In this document: one piece after another, positions 41,621 through 49,605 of the stretch
How positions within the stretch are numbered: the first letter of the stretch is position 1
Layout: every line of letters begins with the position of its first letter
DNA from: CAYVOX01 sp964453035
Lineage (GTDB): Bacteria; Chloroflexota; Anaerolineae; Anaerolineales; Anaerolineaceae
Assembly (NCBI GenBank): GCA_964453035.1
Contig: CAYVOX010000007.1
Span: 1 to 49,840, forward strand
DNA: 49,840 nucleotides
Direction of reading: 5' to 3'
Position numbers and translations under genes: made by a program
The notes under the pieces: model-generated
Database searches by the model: none
Told to the model about the DNA's origin: nothing
What the model saw: only the letters and a program-made list of their open reading frames with translations

Positions 41621-43624
41621 TTAGATAAACTCAACAAAATGCTTGCCCGAAGTAACCACCGCATGAGAGACAAGCTCAATCTGCTCAATCGGCATGCCTT
41701 CCGGTTCTCCTCCCGGTCTGGCGTTATACATTTCAATATTTCGCACAAATTGCACGTTTTCCAATCCCTGTAAACACTGATAGACATCCGAAACAAACAA
41801 ATCTCTCCCAAACGGCCAACCTTTGCCTTCAGGACCGCCAGTCAGAGGATTGATAAACCGGTTCAACCTGGTTTTGATGGCTTTCTCCACCGACTCGCGC
41901 TTTGCACCCGGTGATATCTTAAGTTTCACCTTCACCGCAACCCACATGTAAACCGGCGCGCGAATATCCATCCGGGTGGTGAGCAGACGCCTCTCATCCA
42001 GGAAAGCCGTCAACCGCTTCATTTCCTCAGGGTCAAGTTCAAGTTGTTCTGGCGCAATGTAGTCATCCGCTCGCGCAATGCGCGGAACCACAAGCACGTA
42101 AACCTGCCCTGGCACAATTTTTCCTGCCTCAGCCGGGATCGGCTGCAGGCATTTTACCCGCCCAATGGAGACCGGCAGAGCCTGCCGTGCCAGAAACTCA
42201 AAATCCGATTCCGTCACCGCCCTTTCCCGTGAGCGCAGCAGTTCAGGCACCCGCATCATCGCCGATTCCAGAGTCTCGGCATCCAAACCGCCCCAGGCCG
42301 CTTCCCGGTTCTTCACTTTTGCCAGGTAAGGGATAGCCGTTTTCAAGGTGTTTAGCACCCCAGCCTGGATGTTTCCCTCCTGCCCACCGCCGTACCGGTA
42401 CTTCTGAAAAACCAGGTTCGCATCCCGCGCAGGCACCGCTCCATACATTTTTATCGTGCCATCCTGCTCACGGATCGCCGGGCCAAAGCGTATTTCGCCA
42501 CTCAACCCATCCAGGGTATAAACCTCATCCACAAGCGTTGAACTGGCAAAATCCGCAACTTCCTTCCAGACATGCGGTAACATGCCATTGACCTGAACAA
42601 CCAGGCATTCTTCTTCCTGCCGCTCCAGGATCGGTGTAAATTGCACCCTGAACCGCTGCCCGGGTGAACCATCACTGACCCCAACCATCTCATTGACTAC
42701 CGTTCTCGAATGGGTTGCGTTGGTACTACCTCCCCAGGAGGCGACTTCGGCCTTTCGAATGCGGGGGGAAACCTGGTAAGGCCTCATTCCTTGTTCGGCT
42801 TCAAGTGCCGAAATTTCTTTCACCCTAACCCTCACCCAGTACAGGTTTTGTCCGCTGGTAGTATATCGGCCCAGTCGGGGTAAATGGATCTGGATTTGAC
42901 CTGTCACATTCATACCCTTGGTCGTATCGCTTTCCACCTCGCAACGCCTCCAGCGCGGCTCTTCCAATCCAGTCGAAGCCTCCCATTCGTACGGCGGCAT
43001 CGTAGGGTCTACTCCTGCACCGCCTGCCGGGTCGCAATCCATGTCAATCCCCAAAATATGCTCGCTCAAATCATTTTCAAACCCAAAATACAGCGCATCA
43101 TCCACCTGCGGCGCCCTTGAAAATATATAAAATCCCTCAAACCCACTTTCCAACCGCCGCAAATTGATTTCGCTAAACACTTTCTTTGAACCGTCATTGG
43201 AAGCCGTTCTTGAAAGCACCGCCTTCAAAACTGGCGGCTGAATCTTGAAATCAGCACTTGTTGTAAAAATCACCGAAGGCTTGGTCTCTATCTGGGTGCT
43301 GGCTACCTCCGTACCTTTTGGTATCAGCACCGGGTTAGCTTGCGGAGCAGAAAGCCAGAAACTCACCGGCACACTTGCGGGAACTGGCGGCTTTAACTGG
43401 ATGCCGAGCATCTCCATAAATTTGATGTAATGCAAGTCGGGCACCTGGTTCAAGCGGTAAAGTAATATATCCGTCATCCAGGCGAACAATTCAATTAACG
43501 TAACGCCCGGGTCACTCACATTATGGTCTGTCCATTCTTTACAGTACTGTGGGATGCGCTTCTTGGCTTCATCCACGAGGTCTTGAAAGTGCCGGTCATC
43601 TAATTTTGGGGTCGGTAATTGCAT
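41621..43624 (-). CDS. Baseplate assembly protein (J/gp6-like, TIGR02243)
   Basis: 667 aa. N-terminal LDDRHFQDLVDEAKKRIP and WTDHNVSDPGVTLIELFAW match the TIGR02243 baseplate family; downstream are VSFWLSAP, EVASTQIETKPS, a mid-protein beta domain and the C-terminal KTRLNRFINPLTGGPEGKGWPFGRDLF with VSDVYQCLQGLENVQ. It is the long wedge protein linking baseplate hub to sheath. Neighbours are gp25 upstream and the tail protein downstream, the standard order. Large size (667 aa) is normal for this family. Confidence 0.94.
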   Translation of the reverse strand: MQLPTPKLDDRHFQDLVDEAKKRIPQYCKEWTDHNVSDPGVTLIELFAWMTDILLYRLNQVPDLHYIKFMEMLGIQLKPPVPASVPVSFWLSAPQANPVLIPKGTEVASTQIETKPSVIFTTSADFKIQPPVLKAVLSRTASNDGSKKVFSEINLRRLESGFEGFYIFSRAPQVDDALYFGFENDLSEHILGIDMDCDPAGGAGVDPTMPPYEWEASTGLEEPRWRRCEVESDTTKGMNVTGQIQIHLPRLGRYTTSGQNLYWVRVRVKEISALEAEQGMRPYQVSPRIRKAEVASWGGSTNATHSRTVVNEMVGVSDGSPGQRFRVQFTPILERQEEECLVVQVNGMLPHVWKEVADFASSTLVDEVYTLDGLSGEIRFGPAIREQDGTIKMYGAVPARDANLVFQKYRYGGGQEGNIQAGVLNTLKTAIPYLAKVKNREAAWGGLDAETLESAMMRVPELLRSRERAVTESDFEFLARQALPVSIGRVKCLQPIPAEAGKIVPGQVYVLVVPRIARADDYIAPEQLELDPEEMKRLTAFLDERRLLTTRMDIRAPVYMWVAVKVKLKISPGAKRESVEKAIKTRLNRFINPLTGGPEGKGWPFGRDLFVSDVYQCLQGLENVQFVRNIEMYNARPGGEPEGMPIEQIELVSHAVVTSGKHFVEFI

Positions 43625-43650
43625 GAGAACCTCACTATAATGCCGCCAAT

Positions 43651-44055
43651 TTACTCACCAGGAATCAAATAGAAAGGATGCACCAGGCTTCTCCGGTCGT
43701 GCGTCGGTTTGATCTCATACTGCACTTCAATTTCCAGGCAGTTATCCTGCCTGGAATGGGGTCGCACCTCCACCCGCATCACCGATATTCTAGGCTCCCA
43801 CATCCCGAGCGCCTCTTCGACATATCTCCTGGCCTGTGCTGCTGTCAGGCTGTTATTCGGTGAAAAGACTAGTTCCTGCAACCTGCAACCAAATTCAGGC
43901 CGCATCACCCGCTGACCGGGCGATGTGGTCAGGATGATCTGGATAGCCTGCTCTATTTCGTTTCTATCATTGGTCAGCGTCAGCCCCCCTTGCTGTCCTA
44001 CTTGCAGTGGAAATGACCATCCCCGTCCAACTATTTCCTTTGCCATCTTGCTCAT
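43651..44055 (-). CDS. gp25-like baseplate wedge protein (GPW/gp25)
   Basis: 134 aa. Motifs of the GPW/gp25 lysozyme-fold family: GWSFPLQV, ERN-type site in NDRNEIEQAIQIIL, TTSPGQRVMRPEFGCRLQEL (the conserved EFG loop) and RRYVEEALGMWEPRI. Joins sheath and baseplate in contractile tails. Overlaps the PAAR gene by 4 nt (ATGA). Confidence 0.95.
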   Translation of the reverse strand: MSKMAKEIVGRGWSFPLQVGQQGGLTLTNDRNEIEQAIQIILTTSPGQRVMRPEFGCRLQELVFSPNNSLTAAQARRYVEEALGMWEPRISVMRVEVRPHSRQDNCLEIEVQYEIKPTHDRRSLVHPFYLIPGE

Positions 44056-44453
44056 CCTCCGATCATCACGGTGCTGTTTGCCACAATCACGCCAGCTGTG
44101 TTTGGAATCGGGTCAGCGCAGGTCTGCACGGTATCGCCTAACCTGGCAGCAGGCTTCCCATTAATCAGAACCGTCGAACTTCCATTCATTATCGTTGCCT
44201 TATTCATCGGTGGCATTTGAAATGCCGTTCCTGGCGGTGTTGGAAAATGTGGTGGGTTGTTGTTGGCTGTGCTGCCCATGGTTGCTGCAGCCATCCCCAT
44301 AACCTTCACATTGGAGCTCAGGTTGCCATCCAACATTCCGTTAAATGGGTGCGGCAATGGGGTCGGCACAGTCCCACTTGGGGAGGGAACCATCACAATG
44401 TGCATATCCACCGCTGTTATCAAATCACCCTGTTTGGCAGCCGGAGCGCCCAT
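44052..44453 (-). CDS. PAAR-domain spike tip protein
   Basis: 133 aa. Starts GAPAAKQGDLI and holds PAAR-type repeats: NKATIMNGSSTVLINGKPAARLGD, then CADPIPNTAGVIV. PAAR proteins cap the VgrG spike with a zinc-bound point. Gly/Pro/Ala-rich composition fits. The gene lies 8 nt downstream of VgrG, as expected. No effector extension is attached. Confidence 0.9.
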   Translation of the reverse strand: MGAPAAKQGDLITAVDMHIVMVPSPSGTVPTPLPHPFNGMLDGNLSSNVKVMGMAAATMGSTANNNPPHFPTPPGTAFQMPPMNKATIMNGSSTVLINGKPAARLGDTVQTCADPIPNTAGVIVANSTVMIGG

Positions 44454-44461
44454 TTACTCTC

Positions 44462-46135
44462 CTATGAATTCAGATTTACCATAGCGCCGTTGATGTTGAC
44501 CTGCCCGTTGGCTTTGATATCCAGGTTCATACTGGCCTCCAACTTAACATTGGTTCCTTTGATGCTCACCTCGCCCGAACTTTCCATCACCAACTTATCC
44601 TGTTTCAGATCAATCTTTACCGCCGGCGATTTTAACGTGATGGTGTTGGTGCCTTCGTCCATCGTGATTTTCAATCCATTACTCGTCTGTATCTCTATCC
44701 GCTTATCAACATCATTGAACAAGATATAATGCCCAAGAATCGAGTGCCACGTGCGCATCCTCGGCTGGTTGCCTCCTTTAGCGTTCGCTACTTCGCCTGG
44801 TAGTTCAGCCTTTCCATGCCACACCCCACCTAGTACCACCGGTTGGCCAAAATCACCCCAGTCAAAAGCCACCATCACCTCATCGCCCACCGATGGAATG
44901 GAATAAAACCCGGTCCCTTTTCCCGCCCCAATTCCAATCACTCGCGCCCAATCACTTTCCGCGTCTTCACTCATCCATGGATACTTGACTTTCACCCTTC
45001 CCCACTTTTTCGGGTCATCTGTATTGGTTACCACGGCCGTCACTACCCCCGGCCATTGCTGGGTTTTGACTGGGTCGCGTAGTTGCTCGCCCAATATCCC
45101 CAGCCGCGAACCTGTCACGCTGATAGTTGTTTTCAGTCCTTCCGGGCTCACAACATGGATAGCTCTCGTGATGAGATACTTGCCAGTAAACTTCGTTCCC
45201 AACCCCTCTATTTCCACCACCCTGCCGGCTCGCAGATCCGGTCGGCGCAGCGCTGTCCCTTCAGCTTCCAGAAAAGCGCCGCTCAATTCATCCATGCGGG
45301 CTGCCGCCATCAAATCCGCTTCTGCCTGGCTGACGACCGGTTGGTCAACTAGGATCTTTTTACCCTTGCCAAAAGGACCCGCCAGTACCGTTCCACTGCG
45401 CGTCTCCTGTATCTTTGGCGAGAGTTTCCCGCTGCTTGCCCGGCCTACCAGAGGTTTCTGCTGCTCAGCATCCCACCCCCTTACGATCACCTCGTCCACC
45501 TGTTCGCTCAGGCTCATCCTGGGTCTGAAGGTCGTCAGGTCGCTCCCCCAGGTCAGCGTGAAGTGACTACCGCTCGTCACCGGTTTACGGAAGTACAGCT
45601 TGCCCTGCTCGACAAAACACTCGTAGCCAATTCTCCACGCGCGCCTTCTTAAAAACTCAAGGTCTGTCTGGTTGTGCTGAAAGATATGATCATAAACGGT
45701 AGACGTCGCGTCCACCACTGCCTGCAATCCCACCTGCCCGGCAAGTTCTCGTGCCAGGTCAGAATCTTTAACATTAACGTAAGCTTTTGTTTTCGTCTCG
45801 CGGTACAGGCGATGAGATTTGTCATATCCTCTCACCACCAGTTCGGCCGTCATTCCCTCACCAAAATTCGGCTCAATGGCGGTGATTTCTCCTTTGGTCA
45901 GCACAACGCTCTGCCCGTCTTCTCGTTCTGCTGATATTTCCACTTCTTTTGTGAGGTCAAGTTCTTTCCCGTTGATTAGTTCCAGCCCGGGGTCATTGAA
46001 TCGCAAGATAAACAAATCCGGCAGGTGGGTATGCTGGTCAATACTCACCGATACCAGCTTGACCATCACGCCCCGCTGCAACTCCACCCCACCGATTTTT
46101 ATATTTACCTGGCTTACCAAATTTGATTCAGGCAT
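44462..46135 (-). CDS. VgrG-like spike protein
   Basis: 557 aa. The N-terminal two thirds match the phage late control gene D/VgrG hub fold (EISAERED, TAELVVRGYDKSHRL, HIFQHNQTDLEFLRRRAW). The gp5 OB-fold follows at about 355-435 (WPGVVTAVVTNTDDPKKWGR, VGDEVMVAFDWGDFGQPVVLGG). The end (about 490-557) has repeated short beta strands (ITLKSPAVKIDLKQDKLVM, VSIKGTNVKLE, DIKANGQVNINGA) forming the needle. No extra effector domain. Forms the trimeric spike that carries the PAAR tip. Confidence 0.95.
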   Translation of the reverse strand: MPESNLVSQVNIKIGGVELQRGVMVKLVSVSIDQHTHLPDLFILRFNDPGLELINGKELDLTKEVEISAEREDGQSVVLTKGEITAIEPNFGEGMTAELVVRGYDKSHRLYRETKTKAYVNVKDSDLARELAGQVGLQAVVDATSTVYDHIFQHNQTDLEFLRRRAWRIGYECFVEQGKLYFRKPVTSGSHFTLTWGSDLTTFRPRMSLSEQVDEVIVRGWDAEQQKPLVGRASSGKLSPKIQETRSGTVLAGPFGKGKKILVDQPVVSQAEADLMAAARMDELSGAFLEAEGTALRRPDLRAGRVVEIEGLGTKFTGKYLITRAIHVVSPEGLKTTISVTGSRLGILGEQLRDPVKTQQWPGVVTAVVTNTDDPKKWGRVKVKYPWMSEDAESDWARVIGIGAGKGTGFYSIPSVGDEVMVAFDWGDFGQPVVLGGVWHGKAELPGEVANAKGGNQPRMRTWHSILGHYILFNDVDKRIEIQTSNGLKITMDEGTNTITLKSPAVKIDLKQDKLVMESSGEVSIKGTNVKLEASMNLDIKANGQVNINGAMVNLNS

Positions 46136-46153
46136 AGGCTCTCGTTTTCAGTT

Positions 46154-46831
46154 TCATGCTTCAGGTATCATCAATACCGAACCTGCCGGTATCCGCAATG
46201 GATCAACAATATGGTTTGCCTCCGCAATTCTTCTCCATTTTGTCGCATCTCCGTAAACTGAAAAAGCGATCAAATCCAGCCGGTCACCCGCTGTTACCCG
46301 CCAAACTCGGTTCACTTCGCCTCCACCTGAAGTAGGGTTGGTGTTTTTGTAATCTTCCAGGTCTTTGTGCTGTGTGAAGGTAATTTCCACCTTGGCTCTT
46401 ACTGGCGTTCCTTCCTTTGTAAACAGCGTGAACTTCTGGCTCATTTCTGTGATTACCGCCACAAATCGGAAGATTCCCCATTCAAACGCTACTTCTGGTG
46501 GCGGTATCTTCTTGTTCTTGTTGGAATCCGTCCGCGTTTTTGCCTCCATCAACTTCCATAGTTTACGAGTCGTCTCCGTCACATCCTCGCCAGCCTCAAA
46601 AGTATCAAATGTCAGACTTAACTTTAAGACCTGTGGCCCGGCACCCTTAAATTCGACCTGGGGCACATCCGATCGGTTCTTCGATTTTTGTTCGTATGAG
46701 TTTGTCTTGCTTACGGTGTACTCAAAGGGATTGAACATGCACTTGACAGAAATCCCATCTGCCTTGTTTTGTCCCTTATCGTCCACCTCAGTGATGGTTG
46801 CCGGGCTTAAGTTGCTGCGTGAGTTAGCCAT
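46154..46831 (-). CDS. LysM-containing tail tube-cap protein (CIS tube-type N-domain)
   Basis: About 225 aa from ATG 46831 (a TTG at 46837 would add two residues). N-terminal domain about 15-160 matches the contractile injection system tube-type fold (MFNPFEYTVSKTNSYEQK, LKLSLTFDTFEAGEDV, FEWGIFRFVAVITEMSQKFTLF). A LysM-like module sits at about 175-222 (WRVTAGDRLDLIAFSVYGDATKWRRIAEAN, IPAGSVLMIPEA). It sits between tube and spike. In T4-type terms it is gp53/Afp7-like. Directly upstream of VgrG. Confidence 0.93.
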   Translation of the reverse strand: MANSRSNLSPATITEVDDKGQNKADGISVKCMFNPFEYTVSKTNSYEQKSKNRSDVPQVEFKGAGPQVLKLSLTFDTFEAGEDVTETTRKLWKLMEAKTRTDSNKNKKIPPPEVAFEWGIFRFVAVITEMSQKFTLFTKEGTPVRAKVEITFTQHKDLEDYKNTNPTSGGGEVNRVWRVTAGDRLDLIAFSVYGDATKWRRIAEANHIVDPLRIPAGSVLMIPEA

Positions 46832-46849
46832 ATCCAACCTGTTAGCCTA

Positions 46850-48520
46850 TTAATGTCGAAATCGTTCCCACTCAACCTGTAATTTCCTGCGAACTTCGTT
46901 GTAAACCCGTCGCGCCAGGTCCTCAATTTGCTCATCTTTTATTCCAGTTAAATCCTTTTCACCTGACGAAAAAGCAGGCGCTTCCTCTGCCTCGTTTTCC
47001 TTCCTTTGAACGAAAGGTTTGGAAGCCCTAATCGGCTCCACTGGCCACGCTTCAGGTTCAGACTGTTTTTGCAGCTCGCCTGGTGGTGCCGCTTCTATAG
47101 ACGCATGTAACTTATCAGTCTCTCTCTCTACCTCCGGGCTCAACGCCACTTCTGGAATGGGTTCATCAATCAATGTCCACAATTCTCCCGGCAGCGCCCC
47201 AATTTCAGTGACCACCTCTCCGGATGCCCGTTGTTCCGGGTATTCTTTCTCACGTTCATCAGGTTCTGGAGTCCTTTTTGTGGCCTTCGCTGGTGTGGTT
47301 TTTCCTTCTCCGGGTTTCACCTGCTCGCCTTGCACAGGGGGTGGTTTTCGAGCAACCACAGCCGGTTTAGCCTGCCGTGGCGTAATCAATTCCACGCTGG
47401 AGTCAGTCTGATCTGCTGGAGCGATGGTTTGAAGAATTTGTTTCACCTCCTGGTGGCTGGTTTGCAGCGCGTGGTCACTCATTAATACCGTCGGTTTGTC
47501 TCCCATTCTATCGGCGATCACCATACCCGATTTTTCAGCCTGCATCTGCACCGGCCAGGCAGCTTGCAATGGCACAACCTGCTCCCCTGGTTCAACACCA
47601 CCAATTCCCGGCGATTCTGACCCCTCCTCCACTTGTGAAACAACCCTCGCAGGGTTCTCAGGCTTTGCAACAACTGCTATCTCCCTGGCTTCACCCGCAG
47701 CACTCACGTTTTTTTGTGGTGTCCCTACCTTCTCCTCAAGCCCACTTTGAACGTTGCCGATCTGCCTCCCCCCAATTTCCTCACCGGTCACACCTCGTTT
47801 GACCTCGGTTTTTTCTCCAGCAGATTGCTTCACCTGTAATGGCAATGTAGTACTTTCTTCAATAGCATATGTTGCTGACTCCGATTCTCTTTTTTGTAGC
47901 GGTAATTGCCCTTCTCTCCGCGCTGGCAATTCACCTTCCTCCAGCAGCATCCCCTTCCTTTGTCCTGTTTCAACTGCAGATGGCAATCTACCGGCTTTTT
48001 CTGATTTACCCTCCATTGACGATCGGCTCTCCCTCAGGATTTCTCCCTCCTCTCCCGCCTCTCTTCCTTCACTCACAGGCGATCCGGCTTGAGCCGCCAG
48101 GGTCTCTTCCGCTGCGGCTTCCTGTTTCCCCTCAACCTCCTGGTGCCTTCTGAAAATGGTCTCCAATCTTCTCCATACCGGATCGCTATTGGACTCGCTG
48201 CTCCTGACAGGTGAGGTTATTCTGGGAGCCGCAGGTTCAACGGGCATTGGTTTTTGCTTTACAACATCTCGCCTGGTCTCTACCGGCGCCTTCACCACGC
48301 TTTCATCTGATTGTGGCATCGCCTCCCATCGGCTTTCCTGCGGCAGGATGAACGCCTGCCCGATGGCACTTCCCATGCTCTCAGCAGTCCAGGGAGAAAG
48401 CGCTGCCATCCCTCCAGCCTCGCCTTTGAATTGCCGGAACAACGCCGTGGCATTCGCATGGCGTGATACCCTGCGCATCAATAAATTGCGTGTTCCAAAA
48501 CGCTTTTTCATTCCGGTCAA
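46850..48520 (-). CDS. Large, mostly disordered CIS protein with a shared C-terminal helix
   Basis: 556 aa in the longest form (TTG 48520; ATG 48511 is the alternative start). A basic N-terminus (KKRFGTRNLLMRRVSRH) is followed by about 450 residues rich in Glu, Pro, Lys, Gly and Val with no stable fold visible, and no family recognised. The last 30 residues form a helix (EDLARRVYNEVRRKL, EWERFR) that resembles the C-terminus of the small protein encoded at 48976-49167. Sits between the tube gene and the LysM cap gene. A tether, cargo carrier or tape-measure-like role is possible; none is shown. Confidence 0.85.
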   Translation of the reverse strand: MTGMKKRFGTRNLLMRRVSRHANATALFRQFKGEAGGMAALSPWTAESMGSAIGQAFILPQESRWEAMPQSDESVVKAPVETRRDVVKQKPMPVEPAAPRITSPVRSSESNSDPVWRRLETIFRRHQEVEGKQEAAAEETLAAQAGSPVSEGREAGEEGEILRESRSSMEGKSEKAGRLPSAVETGQRKGMLLEEGELPARREGQLPLQKRESESATYAIEESTTLPLQVKQSAGEKTEVKRGVTGEEIGGRQIGNVQSGLEEKVGTPQKNVSAAGEAREIAVVAKPENPARVVSQVEEGSESPGIGGVEPGEQVVPLQAAWPVQMQAEKSGMVIADRMGDKPTVLMSDHALQTSHQEVKQILQTIAPADQTDSSVELITPRQAKPAVVARKPPPVQGEQVKPGEGKTTPAKATKRTPEPDEREKEYPEQRASGEVVTEIGALPGELWTLIDEPIPEVALSPEVERETDKLHASIEAAPPGELQKQSEPEAWPVEPIRASKPFVQRKENEAEEAPAFSSGEKDLTGIKDEQIEDLARRVYNEVRRKLQVEWERFRH

Positions 48521-48532
48521 TTCTTTATCTTC

Positions 48533-48976
48533 CTAGCCGTAGGTTATAGAAAACTCGCCGCAGATGAATTCGAGCGTTTGTATCGCAATCGAGTTTTCAT
48601 CTGACTTTAATTGCGGTCCTGCCCATTTTATCGGCAGTGCTTCATCTAACCGCCACACCATTACCGCATCCTTCATCGAGTTTTTCAAAGAAATAGTGAC
48701 GGTCTTCCGCGCGAACTCACCCGATAACGTTTTGAGATACCAGTCCATCAGCTCAGTTTTTCCAATCCCGTTCTTCAGCGTAACCTTCACTGCTTTCGCC
48801 ATACCCGGCAGTTGATGGACAAAAGAATTGAGCCCTCCCTCTTTTACTTCCTCAATTTCGCGCTCAGCGGAAGGCAGGCTGCATTCAGTAAACGCAGCCT
48901 GAGCCTTACCATCAATTTCAACAACAAACCGAAACGAAGGGAAGGTTTGCTTGAGGAATGTATCATCCAGCGGCAT
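48533..48976 (-). CDS. Tail tube protein (gp19-like, TIGR02241)
   Basis: 147 aa. Family signatures: FRFVVEIDGKAQAAFTECS near the N-terminus, EREIEEVKEGG, VTLKNGIGKT, WYLKTLSGEF and the C-terminal QTLEFICGEFSI. This is the hexameric tube protein of contractile tails that lines the inner channel. Its start overlaps the stop of the upstream small gene by 1 nt (TAATG), a strong coupling signal for a highly expressed subunit. A related partial gene lies at the right edge of the window. Confidence 0.95.
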   Translation of the reverse strand: MPLDDTFLKQTFPSFRFVVEIDGKAQAAFTECSLPSAEREIEEVKEGGLNSFVHQLPGMAKAVKVTLKNGIGKTELMDWYLKTLSGEFARKTVTISLKNSMKDAVMVWRLDEALPIKWAGPQLKSDENSIAIQTLEFICGEFSITYG

Positions 48977-49167
48977 TACCGGTATCCTCGATGAAAATCG
49001 TTATTCAAATAGCCGCGCCCGCGCTCATACTCTAATTTGATGTCTTCCATCAACATCTTGTAAACGCGCTCGGCAATTTTTTCCACTAGTTCTTCAGTCA
49101 ATTCCAGTTTTCCGCTGTTGCCCTTCGGTTGAGCTTCTTTTTGTGACAGAACGGGATTTTCACTCAT
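48976..49167 (-). CDS. Small helical CIS protein
   Basis: 63 aa, no family name recognised. A disordered N-terminal third leads to a helix LTEELVEKIAERVYKMLMED and a basic/aromatic tail (YERGRGYLNNDFHRGYR). The helix resembles the C-terminus of the large disordered protein at 46850-48520 (shared A-x-R-V-Y and E-x-E-R). Size and position next to the tube gene resemble the small capping or adaptor proteins of other contractile systems, but sequence does not prove this. The next gene overlaps by 1 nt. Confidence 0.75.
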   Translation of the reverse strand: MSENPVLSQKEAQPKGNSGKLELTEELVEKIAERVYKMLMEDIKLEYERGRGYLNNDFHRGYR

Positions 49168-49170
49168 GGC

Positions 49171-49551
49171 TTATCCAGAATCCTCCACCTGCATAATGGG
49201 TGCTACTCTTAATTGGAATGCCTTTGAACAGTGCGGGCAGGTTGCTCCCAGCAAAATCTCGTCCGTACCGTTGATTCTCAAGTACAAATCTTCCAGGTAG
49301 CTCAGGTCCGAAGCGAAAAGGGTCTCTACGACCCGCGGGGTCACTTCCGGCAGGTTTTCCAGCGCAATGACGACCCTGCTCAGCAGCACCACCGGCAGGT
49401 AAGCCTCATTTACCAGCACCCTTGGGTCATTGACTGACTCGATTTCATCTAGTGCCGTAGCCAGCCGCATTTTTCCCTGGCGGTGCAGGCTGCCATCCTC
49501 CGCCAGGTAGCCCCTCGGCAGTTTAAAATCATAGACCGTCATGTAAGCCAT
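49171..49551 (-). CDS. Phage tail assembly-type protein with C-terminal zinc knuckle
   Basis: 126 aa. YDFKLPRGYLAEDGSLHRQGKMRLAT opens it; DPRVLVNEAYLPVVLLSRV and LPEVTPRVVETLFASDLSYLEDLYLRIN follow, the pattern of the tail assembly/tube-adjacent protein seen in contractile-tail clusters. At the end CPHCSKAF is a two-cysteine knuckle (about 109-112). It follows the upstream tube-type gene by 54 nt, where a hairpin lies. Start ATG 49551 with AGGA about 8 nt upstream. Confidence 0.85.
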   Translation of the reverse strand: MAYMTVYDFKLPRGYLAEDGSLHRQGKMRLATALDEIESVNDPRVLVNEAYLPVVLLSRVVIALENLPEVTPRVVETLFASDLSYLEDLYLRINGTDEILLGATCPHCSKAFQLRVAPIMQVEDSG

Positions 49552-49562
49552 AAACCCATCCT

Positions 49563-49594
49563 GGGGGATTCGAACATCCTCGCTCGAATCCCCC
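49563..49594. repeat. Perfect 11-bp hairpin between two CIS genes
   Basis: GGGGGATTCGA (49563-49573) and TCGAATCCCCC (49584-49594) with a 10-nt loop. It is in the 54-nt gap after the tube-type gene and directly before the ribosome site of the assembly gene. No T run follows on the minus strand, so it is more likely an mRNA processing or stability element than a full terminator. Confidence 0.75.
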
Positions 49595-49605
49595 CAAGTT
49601 GTGAA

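Noticed and set aside
45819..46256. Plus-strand open frame of 145 codons over the VgrG and LysM genes
   Set aside because: It runs antisense through two strongly supported tail genes and has a biased, Ser-rich translation with no motif or ribosome site.
47019..48536. Several plus-strand frames of 77-130 codons over the disordered CIS gene
   Set aside because: Antisense to a compositionally biased gene; such bias keeps the other strand open by chance. The translations are Pro/Ser-rich noise.
49563..49594. tRNA-like T-arm (TTCGAATC) in the intergenic hairpin
   Set aside because: The flanking bases do not form a 5-bp T-stem and no acceptor, D or anticodon arms are found; it is a simple perfect hairpin.
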